Shown here in pieces: positions 9,508-17,010 of a stretch of DNA of 64,000 bases; positions within the stretch are counted from its first letter, which is position 1, and the number at the start of each line of letters is the position of its first letter. A program made the position numbers and the translations under genes. Below the pieces are notes generated by a model that was not told the origin of the DNA, did no database searches, and worked only from the letters and a program-made list of their open reading frames with translations. This stretch comes from JACDAN01 sp036554945 (GTDB taxonomy: Bacteria; Actinomycetota; Thermoleophilia; Gaiellales; Gaiellaceae). The DNA lies in NCBI GenBank assembly GCA_036554945.1, contig DATBMH010000052.1:21420-85419 (forward strand), in the 5' to 3' direction.

Positions 9508-9900
9508 GTGCCGCACCGTCGAATCCCCGGCCACTCCCCGTTCGAGGCCGTCATGGGCTACTCGCGCGCCGTGGTCGCCGGCGACCACGTCTACGTCGCC
9601 GGCACGGCGCCGATCCCCGCGGACGGCGGCGACCCGCCCGCGGGCGGCTACGAGCAGACGAAGCTGTGCCTCGAGATCATCGCCGACGCGCTCGAGCGGG
9701 CCGGCTCGCGCCTGGAGGACGTCGTCAAGACGTGCGTCTACCTCGTCGACCTGGACGCGTTCGACGACATGGCCCGCGCTCACGGCGAGGTCTTCTCGGA
9801 GATCCGGCCGGTGAACACGACGGTCGGCATCGCCGGCCTCCTCGACCCGCGCTGGCTCCTCGAGATCGACGCGGTCGCGGTGGTACCGGAGGCGCGATGA
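9508..9900 (+). CDS. RidA/YjgF-family deaminase
   Basis: 130 residues from GTG 9508 (VPHRRIPGHSPFE). RidA-type proteins hydrolyse reactive enamine/imine intermediates made by PLP enzymes. Family features are VAGDHVYVAGTAP, EQTKLCLEIIADALERAG, VVKTCVYLVD and RPVNTTVGIAGLLDPRWLLEIDA; the last block includes the Arg that binds the carboxylate in true RidA. The stop overlaps the next start as ATGA. Confidence 0.88.
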   Translation: MPHRRIPGHSPFEAVMGYSRAVVAGDHVYVAGTAPIPADGGDPPAGGYEQTKLCLEIIADALERAGSRLEDVVKTCVYLVDLDAFDDMARAHGEVFSEIRPVNTTVGIAGLLDPRWLLEIDAVAVVPEAR

Positions 9901-11096
9901 AGCAGGCCTGGCCCCCGTCGATCACCGGCGTCGAGGGCGCCGAGCCGGCCGGCAGCGTCCTCGATCACAAGTTCGGCCAGGGCGACCCCTACACGCTCGG
10001 CGTCGAGGAGGAGTACATGCTCCTCGACGGCGAGAGCTTCGACCTGGTCCAGCGCATCGACACGATCCTCGCCGCCTTCGTCGGGCACGAGGAAGAGGCG
10101 CGGATGAAGCCGGAGCTGATGCAGTCGACGCTCGAGGTTGCGACGCCGGTCTGCCGCACCGCGGGCGAGGCGGACCGGGCGCTCAGGAGGCTCCGGTCGG
10201 CGGTCCGCGACATCGCGACCGAGAACGGGCTCCGCATGGGCTCGGCCGGGACCCACCCGTTCAGCCTCTTCGAGCGCCAGCGGATCACGGCCCGCGACCG
10301 CTACCGGACGCTCGTCGACCAGATGCAGTACGTCGCCCGTCGCGAGCTGATCTTCGGGCTCCACGTCCACGTCGCGGTCGACCATCCGGACAAGGCGATC
10401 CACGTCGTCAACGGGATCCTCGCCGACCTGCCGATGCTCCTTGCGCTCTCCGCGAGCTCGCCGTTCTGGCGCGGCGAGCCGACGGGCCTGGCCTCCACGC
10501 GCCAGCCGATCTTCGCGGCCTTCCCCCGCTCCGGCCCCCCGCCGCGCTTCCGCGACTACGCCGAGTATGCGGAGGTCGTGGGCCAGCTCGAGCGGACGGG
10601 CTGCATCGCGGACTACACGCACATCTGGTGGGACATCCGGCCGCACCCGCGGCTCGGCACGGTCGAGATCCGCATCTGCGACTGCGTCACGCGCGTGGAG
10701 GACGCTGTCGCGATCGCCGCCCTGTGCCAGGCGCTCGTCAAGCTGTACTGCGAGCAGTCCGAGAGTGACGGCGTCCCGAGCTACCACCGCGTGCTGACGA
10801 CCGAGAACAAGTGGCTCGCCGTGCGGTACGGCCTCGACGCGCCGATCATGGACCTGAAGACCGGGAACCGGAACCGCGTGCCCCTCTCCCAGGTCATCCG
10901 CAAGCGGCTCGACGACGTGGAGCCGCACGCACGCGAGCTGGGCTCGGATCGCGAGCTCGAGGGCATCCGCGAGATCCTCCGCCGGGGCAACGGCGCCGAC
11001 CGCCAGCTCCGTGTCTACAACGCGAACCGCGACATCGTCGAGGTCGCAAGGGAGATCGCGGACGCCACCGAAGCAGGCGGAGATCCTTCTGGCTGA
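9897..11096 (+). CDS. Glutamate-cysteine-ligase-like carboxylate-amine ligase (GCS2/YbdK)
   Basis: 399-residue ATP-dependent ligase of the GCS2 family, which joins an amino acid amine to a glutamate gamma-carboxylate; whether the product is gamma-glutamylcysteine cannot be decided here. Landmarks are LGVEEEYMLLD at the start of the domain, MKPELMQSTLEVATPVC, FGLHVHVAVD and the C-terminal RVYNANRDIVEVA. It is coupled to ridA by a 4-base overlap. The first hairpin of a structured repeat overlaps its stop codon. Confidence 0.85.
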   Translation: MKQAWPPSITGVEGAEPAGSVLDHKFGQGDPYTLGVEEEYMLLDGESFDLVQRIDTILAAFVGHEEEARMKPELMQSTLEVATPVCRTAGEADRALRRLRSAVRDIATENGLRMGSAGTHPFSLFERQRITARDRYRTLVDQMQYVARRELIFGLHVHVAVDHPDKAIHVVNGILADLPMLLALSASSPFWRGEPTGLASTRQPIFAAFPRSGPPPRFRDYAEYAEVVGQLERTGCIADYTHIWWDIRPHPRLGTVEIRICDCVTRVEDAVAIAALCQALVKLYCEQSESDGVPSYHRVLTTENKWLAVRYGLDAPIMDLKTGNRNRVPLSQVIRKRLDDVEPHARELGSDRELEGIREILRRGNGADRQLRVYNANRDIVEVAREIADATEAGGDPSG

Positions 11097-11222
11097 AAGT
11101 CTCACGTCTTTCAGCCACCAGATGAAGCCGGGTGCCGCCTGCGGCGGCACCCGGCGGCGGAGCGACGCGAGCGTGCCCTGTCGGGAGAGCGCGAGCGGCG
11201 AAACGGGCAGAGCCCGTTTCGC
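11091..11222 (+). repeat. Three-hairpin structured element, copy 1
   Basis: Three perfect hairpins in a row: GGCTGAAAG/CTTTCAGCC (11091-11116, loop 8), GCCGGGTGCCGCC/GGCGGCACCCGGC (11127-11155, loop TGC) and GCGAAACGGGC/GCCCGTTTCGC (11198-11222, loop AGA). Hairpins 1 and 2 are separated by 10 nt, and 2 and 3 by 42 nt. A diverged copy with the same spacing lies on the minus strand at 33081-33208. The first hairpin spans the stop of the upstream ligase gene and may also end its transcript. Confidence 0.7.
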
Positions 11223-11632
11223 GGCGACTCGTCTTATTCGACCATCCTCAGGGTCCGCAGGATCGCGTTGACCGCCTCAAGCGCGCGCTCGGCGTCGGCG
11301 TTCTCGCGCAAGCTCAGCACGGCCGTGACAACTCGATCGCCGATCCGCCGTCTTCGAATGAACTGGACTGGGACGCAAGGCGTCGGGCTCGGCGCGGTCG
11401 CTCAGGTGGAGGGAGAGGCGCGTGGAAGGACCAGGAGGGCGCCGTTCAAGGAGCGCCACGTTCCGGGCCGACGCGGTAGCGAGGCCACAGCAGGCCGCAG
11501 TGGCCAACAGCAGCTTCATGGACCAGAGTTACGTCTATGAGAGCGCGCGAGGTCCGGGACCTCGACGTCTTCGATGGACGTAGGTCAGACGATGGACCTC
11601 CGCGACGATCTCGTTCGTATAGCAGGCGCGCG
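11223..11632. other. Gene-poor gap before the sigma factor
   Basis: About 410 bp with no convincing intact gene. The minus strand holds a possible gene remnant (11234-11519). The remainder just before the ECF sigma gene presumably contains its promoter, but I cannot single out -35 and -10 boxes. Confidence 0.5.
11234..11519 (-). pseudogene. Possible frameshifted remnant of a small secreted protein
   Basis: Reading leftward from ATG 11519 gives a signal-like start MKLLLATAACCGLATAS, but the frame then looks non-coding. The other frame ends in a plausible helix, VVTAVLSLRENADAERALEA then VNAILRTLRMVE and TAA at 11234-11236. That frame has a TGA upstream and no normal start. A single frameshift would join the two parts into about 95 residues. 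It could equally be chance. Confidence 0.25.
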
Positions 11633-12178
11633 ATGGCTGCGCTCCAAGCCAACGAGCGCGCCTGGATCCGGGGCGCCCAGGCGGGCTCGCTGCCCGATCT
11701 CGAGGCGCTCTTCCGCGAGCACTGGCCGCGCGCCTTCCGTGCGGCGTACCTCGTCGTCCACGATGCTGCAGCCGCGGAGGACATCGCGCAGGAGGCGTTC
11801 CTCGCCGCGATCCGGACGCTCGACCGGTTCGACCGGCGCCGTCCGTTCGGGCCGTGGCTGCACCGGATCGTCGTCAACCGCGCGATCGACTGGGCGCGCG
11901 CACGGACGCTGCGGGCCGAGGTTGGAGAGCCGGCGCTCGAGCTCGCGGCCTCGGATGCCCCGGGGAACCCGACGCCGTACTCGCAGCCGGTGCTGGCCGC
12001 GCTCGGCGAGCTCTCGCCGGAGCACCGCGCGGTGATCGTCCTCCGTCACCTCCTCGAGTACACCCCGGGCGAGATCGCGCGGATGCTGGACATCCCCCGC
12101 GGAACCGTGAACTCGCGTCTGCGGCGCGGGCTGGACGACCTCGCGGAGCGGCTCGAGCCGGACGAGGAGACGCTGTGA
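11633..12178 (+). CDS. ECF-type RNA polymerase sigma factor
   Basis: 181 residues from ATG 11633 (MAALQANERAWIRGAQAG). Region 2 shows DLEALFREHWPRAFRAAYLVV and DAAAAEDIAQEAFLAAIRTL; region 4 shows LGELSPEHRAVIVLRHLLEY and the helix-turn-helix GEIARMLDIPRGTVNSRL. The stop overlaps the start of the next gene, a membrane protein with a cytoplasmic N-terminus, the usual arrangement for sigma and its regulator. The target genes are unknown; the redox gene two positions downstream is a candidate. Confidence 0.92.
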   Translation: MAALQANERAWIRGAQAGSLPDLEALFREHWPRAFRAAYLVVHDAAAAEDIAQEAFLAAIRTLDRFDRRRPFGPWLHRIVVNRAIDWARARTLRAEVGEPALELAASDAPGNPTPYSQPVLAALGELSPEHRAVIVLRHLLEYTPGEIARMLDIPRGTVNSRLRRGLDDLAERLEPDEETL

Positions 12179-13362
12179 CGGACCGCGAGCTCCGCCGCGC
12201 GCTGTTCGGCATCCGGCCGCCCGACGAGCTCGGCGCACAGCGGCGCGCCTGGCTGGTCGCGCGGACCGCGTTCGACGAGCGCGAGCCGATGGCGTGGCCG
12301 CGCCGTCACGCGCGGGCGCTGCTGCTCGCGGCGGCCGCCGTCGCCCTCCTCGCCGCCGTGCTCAGCCCGCAGGGCCGTGCCGTCATCGACGACGTCCGCG
12401 AGGCGCTCGGCACCGAGAGGGTCGTCGGCGTGCAGCGGGCGCAGCCGTCACTCACGTCGCTGCCGGCTGCGGGCCGCGTCCTCGTCGTCGCGCCGAAGGG
12501 CGCCTGGGTGGTCGAGGCGGACGGGTCGAAGCGGCGGCTCGGCGACTACGACGACGCCTCCTGGTCGCCGCAGGGCCTCCATGCAGTCGTCTCGACGCGG
12601 AGCCAGCTCGCGGCCGTGCGCCCGAACGGGGAGGTCCGGTGGACGCTGGCCAGGCCGCGCGTCCACGACGCGCGCTGGTCGCCGAGCGGGTTCCGGATCG
12701 CCTACCTCAGCGGCTCGAACCTCCGGATCGTCGCCGGCGACAAGACCGGTGACCGGCGAGTGGACGCTGCCGCCGCGGTCGCGCCCGCCTGGCGGCCGGG
12801 CGACGAGCACGTCCTCGCCTACGTGACCCCGACCGGGACGCTCACGGTGGCGCAGACGGACTCGGGCGAGACGCTCTGGACGGCGCCTGTTCGGGCGACC
12901 CCGGCGCAGCTGGAGTGGTCGTCGGACGGCACGCGGCTCCTCGTCGCCGTCCCGCTCTCACCGAGCCGGTTCGCGTTGACCGTGTACGACGGCACGGGGC
13001 GCCGCCTTCAGTCGCTGCCGCTGCCTGGCACGTTCCGCACCGCGGCCTTCGCGCCGGACGACAATCGCATCGCCGTCGTCCGGTCACAGGCAGGCCGCAG
13101 TGAGCTCGTCATCAGCGAGAGCGACCAGCTTCGCGTGCGCGAGCCGGTCTTCGCGGGCAAGGGTGCATTCAGCGACGTCGCCTGGTCGCCGGGCGGACGG
13201 TGGCTCCTCCTCGGCTGGGAGAGCGCCGACCAGTGGCTCTTCATCCGGTCGACGGACGTCGAGAAGATCAAGGCCGTCTCGAGCCTCGCGCAGCAGTTCG
13301 ACCCCGGCGGGACGGGCGCCGGCGAGTTCCCGCGCATCGAAGGCTGGTGCTGCGGCCAGTAG
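12175..13362 (+). CDS. Membrane-anchored PD40/WD40-like propeller protein, putative anti-sigma
   Basis: 395 residues from GTG 12175, overlapping the sigma stop (GTGA). A short N-terminal cytoplasmic part (TDRELRRALFGIRPP) precedes one membrane helix (ARALLLAAAAVALLAAVLS, about residues 42-60). The exterior domain carries repeats of the SWSPQG/RWSPSGFRIAY/AWSPGGRWLLL type and looks like a beta propeller. The position argues for control of the sigma factor, but I cannot identify a known anti-sigma domain in the short N-terminus. It ends in WCCGQ. Confidence 0.75.
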   Translation: MTDRELRRALFGIRPPDELGAQRRAWLVARTAFDEREPMAWPRRHARALLLAAAAVALLAAVLSPQGRAVIDDVREALGTERVVGVQRAQPSLTSLPAAGRVLVVAPKGAWVVEADGSKRRLGDYDDASWSPQGLHAVVSTRSQLAAVRPNGEVRWTLARPRVHDARWSPSGFRIAYLSGSNLRIVAGDKTGDRRVDAAAAVAPAWRPGDEHVLAYVTPTGTLTVAQTDSGETLWTAPVRATPAQLEWSSDGTRLLVAVPLSPSRFALTVYDGTGRRLQSLPLPGTFRTAAFAPDDNRIAVVRSQAGRSELVISESDQLRVREPVFAGKGAFSDVAWSPGGRWLLLGWESADQWLFIRSTDVEKIKAVSSLAQQFDPGGTGAGEFPRIEGWCCGQ

Positions 13363-13371
13363 GGTCCCGCC

Positions 13372-13842
13372 GTGCTCGCGGCCGGCGATCGTGTCCCCGA
13401 CGTCCAGGTGTGGCTCGCGCCCCGCGAAGGCGTCTCGCTCCACGACCTCGTCTCCGAGGGGCCGATTCTCGTCCTCTTCTACCTCTTCGACTGGTCGGGC
13501 ACCTGAACGAACGAGATGGAGCTCCTGCGTGACAGGAGCCGGGACTTCGAAGCGGTGGGCGTACGGGTCATGGCGGCCTCGCGCGATTCCCCGTGGTCGC
13601 ACGTCGCCTGGATCCAGGCGCTCGACCTGAACTTCCCACTGCTCTCGGACTGGAACGGCGAGGCGGTGCGCGCCTTCGGCATCGCCCGGGACTTCCGCGG
13701 CATGTCGGACGTGGCGCGGCGCTCCGCCTTCCTCGTCGACACGGACGGTACGGTCCGCGGCGCATGGGCCTACGAGGACGGCGACGTTCCGGACGTGGAC
13801 GAGCTGCTCGCGGCCGCGCGGGCCTTGTCGCCCTCGTCCTAG
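13372..13842 (+). CDS. Peroxiredoxin-like protein with in-frame TGA (probable selenocysteine 45)
   Basis: GTG 13372 opens a 157-codon frame interrupted only by TGA at 13504-13506. Upstream it reads GDRVPDVQVWLAP and PILVLFYLFDWSGT; downstream it continues TNEMELLRDRSRDFEAVGV and LNFPLLSDWNGEAVRAFG. In peroxiredoxins the peroxidatic Cys sits in T-x-x-C-T-x-E; here the TGA falls exactly there (W-S-G-T-TGA-T-N-E), so selenocysteine is the natural reading. A 7-bp hairpin with a 5-nt loop follows 14 nt later. Without Sec the product would stop at 44 residues, or restart at ATG 13516 without the catalytic residue. A nonsense-mutated pseudogene is the alternative. Confidence 0.78.
13521..13539 (+). 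promoter_or_regulatory. SECIS-like hairpin after the TGA codon
   Basis: GCTCCTG, loop CGTGA, CAGGAGC: seven perfect pairs, with the loop starting 21 nt after the TGA and G as its second base. This agrees with the general form of bacterial SECIS elements (a short stem-loop about 16-37 nt past UGA with a G at the start of the loop). Bacterial SECIS sequences are poorly conserved, so the hairpin alone is weak evidence. Confidence 0.55.
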
Positions 13843-15323
13843 GTCTCTACCTCGCGGCCGGCGTCGTCTCGACCTGGCCGGCGCTGCGGGACTCGGGGTC
13901 GGAGTTCCTCGCCGAGGGCCAGCGTGGGCTTCCCGGCGCCGCGGCGCCCGGGGATCACCTGCAGACCGTCTGGCAGCTCTGGCTCCCCGGCCACCAGCTG
14001 TGGCGCGGCGCCGCACCGTGGCTCGACCCGTACAGCTTCCAGCCCGAGATCGAGCCGCGGATCAACTTCGCGGGGTGGCCCTTCGCCGTCGTGTTCGGGC
14101 CGCTGGAGGGGGCGCTCGGCGCCGTGCTCGCCTGGAACCTGTTCGTGCTCCTCGGCTACCTGGGCGCCGGGGGGCTCGCGTTCCTCTGGCTGCGGTCGAT
14201 CGGGGTCGGCCCCGGCCCTGCGCTGGTCGGCGGGCTGATCTTCGCGCTGGCGCCGTACCGGGCCGTCCAGGCCGGCGCCGGTCACCTCCTCGCGTGGACC
14301 GCGATGCTCCTGCCGCTCTCGCTGTGGGCCTGGGAGCGCCGCCGGTACTGGCTGACGGCCGCGGCGCTCGCCACGGTTCCGCTGTCCGGCCAGGTGCACC
14401 TCGCGCTCGGGGCGATCCCGTTCGTGACTGCGTATGCGCTGGTTCGCGGCGGGAGCCGCCGCTGGGCGCTCGGCTCGGCCGGAGGCGCGGTCGGAACGGG
14501 CCTGGTCGTGTGGGCGCTGTCGATCCGGGGCTCGATCGGCTCGTCTCGCTCGTTCGCCCAGGTGGAGCGGTACTCCGCCGACCTCGCCGACTTCGTCTCA
14601 CGCGACGCCCGCCATGGCCTCGAGTCGTTCGTCTTCGTCGGCTGGCTCGTCCCCGCCCTGGCGCTCCTGGGCTTTGTGTTGCATCACCGCACAAGGCTCG
14701 GGGCCGTCCTCGGCCTCGGCGCGCTGCTGCCCATGCTGCTCGCCTTCGGCGGGAACCTCCCGGGCTACGAGGCGCTCTGGGAGTCCGTTCCGGGCCTCGG
14801 CGCAACCCGTGTCCCGGGCCGGCTGATGCCGATCGCCTGCCTCGCGCTTGCCGGGCTCGCGGCGCTGGGGGTGGAATGGGTGATGCAACACAAGCCTGGG
14901 CTTGTGACGCTCGCTGCGGCGCTCGCGCTCGTGGCGATCGACCTCCGGGCCGACGTGACCGCCTACCGGCCGACTGCTGCAGACAAGGGGAACCGCGCCT
15001 ACGCGGCGCTCCGCGAGCAGGCCGGCGGGCGGCTGCTGGAGATGCCCGTCTACGCGCCCGACCGCCAGGAGGCGAGCGTCTACCTCTACTACGCGATGCA
15101 GGCGCCGCGCGAGCGCCCCGCCGGGTACTCGACGGTCGCGCCGAAGGAGGCGGCGCGCGTCCTCCGCGAGCTCCAGCCGTGCGCCGACGCGCGGCATCTC
15201 GCCGAGCTGGGCGTCCGCTACCTCGCCGTCTACGGACGTCCCCGGTGCGGCGTGGGCGGGCGGCTCGTCGCGCGCGGCGGCTCGGTCGCGCTGTACGAGG
15301 CATACATCCCCGTAGGCTTCTAG
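13764..15323 (+). CDS. Polytopic membrane protein, GT-C/YfhO-like
   Basis: From ATG 13764 the product is 519 residues. An Arg-rich start (MGLRGRRRSGRGRAARGRAG) is followed by about ten hydrophobic segments, with a soluble C-terminal part from about residue 400. The first loop GDHLQTVWQLWLPGHQLWRG and WLDPYSFQPE resemble GT-C type sugar or polyprenyl-linked transferases. The start lies 79 bp inside the peroxiredoxin gene; no later ATG/GTG/TTG precedes the first membrane helix. It contains an inverted pair of TTGTGTTGCAT motifs. Confidence 0.7.
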   Translation: MGLRGRRRSGRGRAARGRAGLVALVLGLYLAAGVVSTWPALRDSGSEFLAEGQRGLPGAAAPGDHLQTVWQLWLPGHQLWRGAAPWLDPYSFQPEIEPRINFAGWPFAVVFGPLEGALGAVLAWNLFVLLGYLGAGGLAFLWLRSIGVGPGPALVGGLIFALAPYRAVQAGAGHLLAWTAMLLPLSLWAWERRRYWLTAAALATVPLSGQVHLALGAIPFVTAYALVRGGSRRWALGSAGGAVGTGLVVWALSIRGSIGSSRSFAQVERYSADLADFVSRDARHGLESFVFVGWLVPALALLGFVLHHRTRLGAVLGLGALLPMLLAFGGNLPGYEALWESVPGLGATRVPGRLMPIACLALAGLAALGVEWVMQHKPGLVTLAAALALVAIDLRADVTAYRPTAADKGNRAYAALREQAGGRLLEMPVYAPDRQEASVYLYYAMQAPRERPAGYSTVAPKEAARVLRELQPCADARHLAELGVRYLAVYGRPRCGVGGRLVARGGSVALYEAYIPVGF

Positions 15324-15324
15324 C

Positions 15325-15636
15325 GTGGAGCTCGAGAGCTACACGTTCGTCCTCCTGCGGCGGGGCCCGCGAGCGGACGAGTTCAGCGACGCGGAGCTCG
15401 AGGAGCTCCAGGCCGGCCATCTCGACTTCCTCGGCCGGATGCAGGACGACGGCCACCTCCTGCTGTCGGGGCCGTTCCGGGACCAGGAGGACGAGACGAA
15501 GCGCGGTTTCTGCGTCTACCGGACGGAGATCGGCGAGACCAAGCGGCTCATCGCCGAGGGCGACCCGTCGGTGCGCGCAGGCCGGATGGCGGTCGAGACC
15601 ATGACCTGGCTCACGAGGAAGGGTGCGCTCGACTGA
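15325..15636 (+). CDS. YciI-family protein
   Basis: 103 residues from GTG 15325, one base after the previous stop. The YCII dimeric ferredoxin-like fold is suggested by YTFVLLRRGPRADEFSDAEL, the conserved HLDFLGRMQDDGHLLLSGPF with its His and Asp-Gly, and a closing RMAVETMTWLT. The function of this variant is unknown. The stop overlaps a CTG that is the probable start of tag. Confidence 0.8.
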   Translation: MELESYTFVLLRRGPRADEFSDAELEELQAGHLDFLGRMQDDGHLLLSGPFRDQEDETKRGFCVYRTEIGETKRLIAEGDPSVRAGRMAVETMTWLTRKGALD

Positions 15637-16265
15637 ACGTCGTTCGTGGCGACGACGGCGTCAATCGCTGCTCCTGGGGCTCCTCGCCGCCCGAGTACCA
15701 GGCCTACCACGACACCGAGTGGGGCTTCCCGGTCGACGACGACCGCCGCCTCTTCGAGAAGCTCGTGCTCGAGGGGTTCCAGTCCGGCCTCTCCTGGCTG
15801 ACGATCCTCCGCAAGCGCGAGAACTTCCGGAAGGCGTTCGCCGGCTTCGACTTCGAGCAGGTCGCGCGGTTCGGGGAGAAGGACGTCGAGCGGCTTCTCG
15901 GCGACGCCGGGATCGTCCGGCACCGCGGCAAGATCGAGGCGGCGGTCAACAACGCGCAGCGGGCGGTGGAGCTCGTCGCGTCGGACGGCTCGATCGCGGC
16001 GTTCGTCTGGAGCTTCGAGCCCGAGCCGTCCGGTCCGTCGCTGGACGCCGAGACGGAGGCGTCGCGGGCGCTCGCGAAGGAGCTGAAGCGCCGAGGCTGG
16101 CGGTTCGTGGGGCCGACGACCGTCTACGCGTTCATGCAGGCGATGGGCCTCGTGAACGACCACCTCGAGGGCTGCGACGCACGCGAGCGGGCGGTCGCGG
16201 CCCGCGCGGCGTTCACATCCCCATCGCGTGGTAGCCGGAGTCCACGTACAGCGTCGTCGCCGTGA
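15633..16265 (+). CDS. tag: DNA-3-methyladenine glycosylase I, probable CTG start
   Basis: Removes 3-methyladenine from DNA. The complete N-terminal signature is present only if translation begins before 15660: NRCSWGSSPPEYQAYHD then TEWGFPVDDDRRLFEKLVLE, followed by GFQSGLSWLTILRKRENFR and GFDFEQVARF. The zinc ligands of Tag (Cys near the start, His in YHDTEW, and the C-terminal H/C in NDHLEGCD) are all visible. The only plausible start is CTG 15633, overlapping the YciI stop as CTGA. The 210-residue product runs 53 bp into the convergent fabI. Confidence 0.88.
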   Translation: MNVVRGDDGVNRCSWGSSPPEYQAYHDTEWGFPVDDDRRLFEKLVLEGFQSGLSWLTILRKRENFRKAFAGFDFEQVARFGEKDVERLLGDAGIVRHRGKIEAAVNNAQRAVELVASDGSIAAFVWSFEPEPSGPSLDAETEASRALAKELKRRGWRFVGPTTVYAFMQAMGLVNDHLEGCDARERAVAARAAFTSPSRGSRSPRTASSP

Positions 16266-16992
16266 CGTTGTCCGCCTCGTCCGACAGCAGATAGGCCGCC
16301 GCCGCGCCGACGTCGTCGGCGTCGATCGGCCGGTGGAGCGGCGAGCGGTCCTCGACGATCGACTCCATCGTCGGGAAGCCGGCGATCGAGCGCGCCGCGA
16401 GCGTGCGGACCGGGCCCGCCGAGATCGCGTTCACCCGGATGTTCTTCTGGCCCAGGTCCCACGCGAGGTACTGCACGGACGAGTCGAGCGCTGACTTGGC
16501 CACGCCCATGACGTTGTAGTGCGGCACTGCGCGCTGGCCGCCGAGGTAGGTCATCGTGAGGATCGAGCCGCCTCCGGCCTTCTCCATCAGCGGCTCTGCC
16601 GCCCGGCACAGCGCGACGAGCGAGTACGCGCTGACGTCGAGCGCCATCCAGAACCGGTCGCGGGGCGTATCCGTGAAGCGGCCCTCGAGATCCTCGGCCG
16701 CGGCGAAGGCCACCGAATGCACGAGCAGGTCGAGCTCCCCGGAGAACGTCTCCCCCACCTCGCGCACGACGCGCTCGACGTCCTCGTCCGCTCGGACGTC
16801 GCAGGAGGTGATCAGCGGGCTGTTCACGGACTCCGCGAGCTCGCGCACGTTCTTCTCGATCCGCTCGCCCTGGTAGGTGAAGGCGAGCTGCGCGCCCTCG
16901 TCCGCGAGGCGCCGCCCGATCGCCCACGCGATCGAGCGCTTGTTCGCCACGCCGGTGACCAGCCCGCGCTTTCCCTCGAATCTCCCCGGCAT
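16213..16992 (-). CDS. fabI: Enoyl-[acyl-carrier-protein] reductase (NADH)
   Basis: Last step of the fatty-acid elongation cycle, reducing trans-2-enoyl-ACP. 259 residues from ATG 16992. FabI-type features are GLVTGVANKRSIAWAIGRRL (cofactor loop), LDLLVHSVAFA, TMTYLGGQRAVPHYNVMGVAK with the active Tyr and Lys, and NAISAGPVRTLAARSI. It is a FabI rather than an ordinary short-chain dehydrogenase because of the Y-x6-K spacing. It is monocistronic and divergent from the subtilase. Confidence 0.95.
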   Translation of the reverse strand: MPGRFEGKRGLVTGVANKRSIAWAIGRRLADEGAQLAFTYQGERIEKNVRELAESVNSPLITSCDVRADEDVERVVREVGETFSGELDLLVHSVAFAAAEDLEGRFTDTPRDRFWMALDVSAYSLVALCRAAEPLMEKAGGGSILTMTYLGGQRAVPHYNVMGVAKSALDSSVQYLAWDLGQKNIRVNAISAGPVRTLAARSIAGFPTMESIVEDRSPLHRPIDADDVGAAAAYLLSDEADNVTATTLYVDSGYHAMGM

Positions 16993-17010
16993 CGAAATCG
17001 ATCCTAAGGC

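Noticed and set aside
11122..11271. 49-codon peptide starting inside the three-hairpin element
   Set aside because: The codons are dictated by the hairpin arms, and the homologous copy gives a different peptide apart from residues encoded by the conserved stem.
11234..11330. Intact small gene on the minus strand
   Set aside because: The good-looking C-terminal frame has an upstream TGA and no ATG/GTG/TTG; listed only as a possible remnant.
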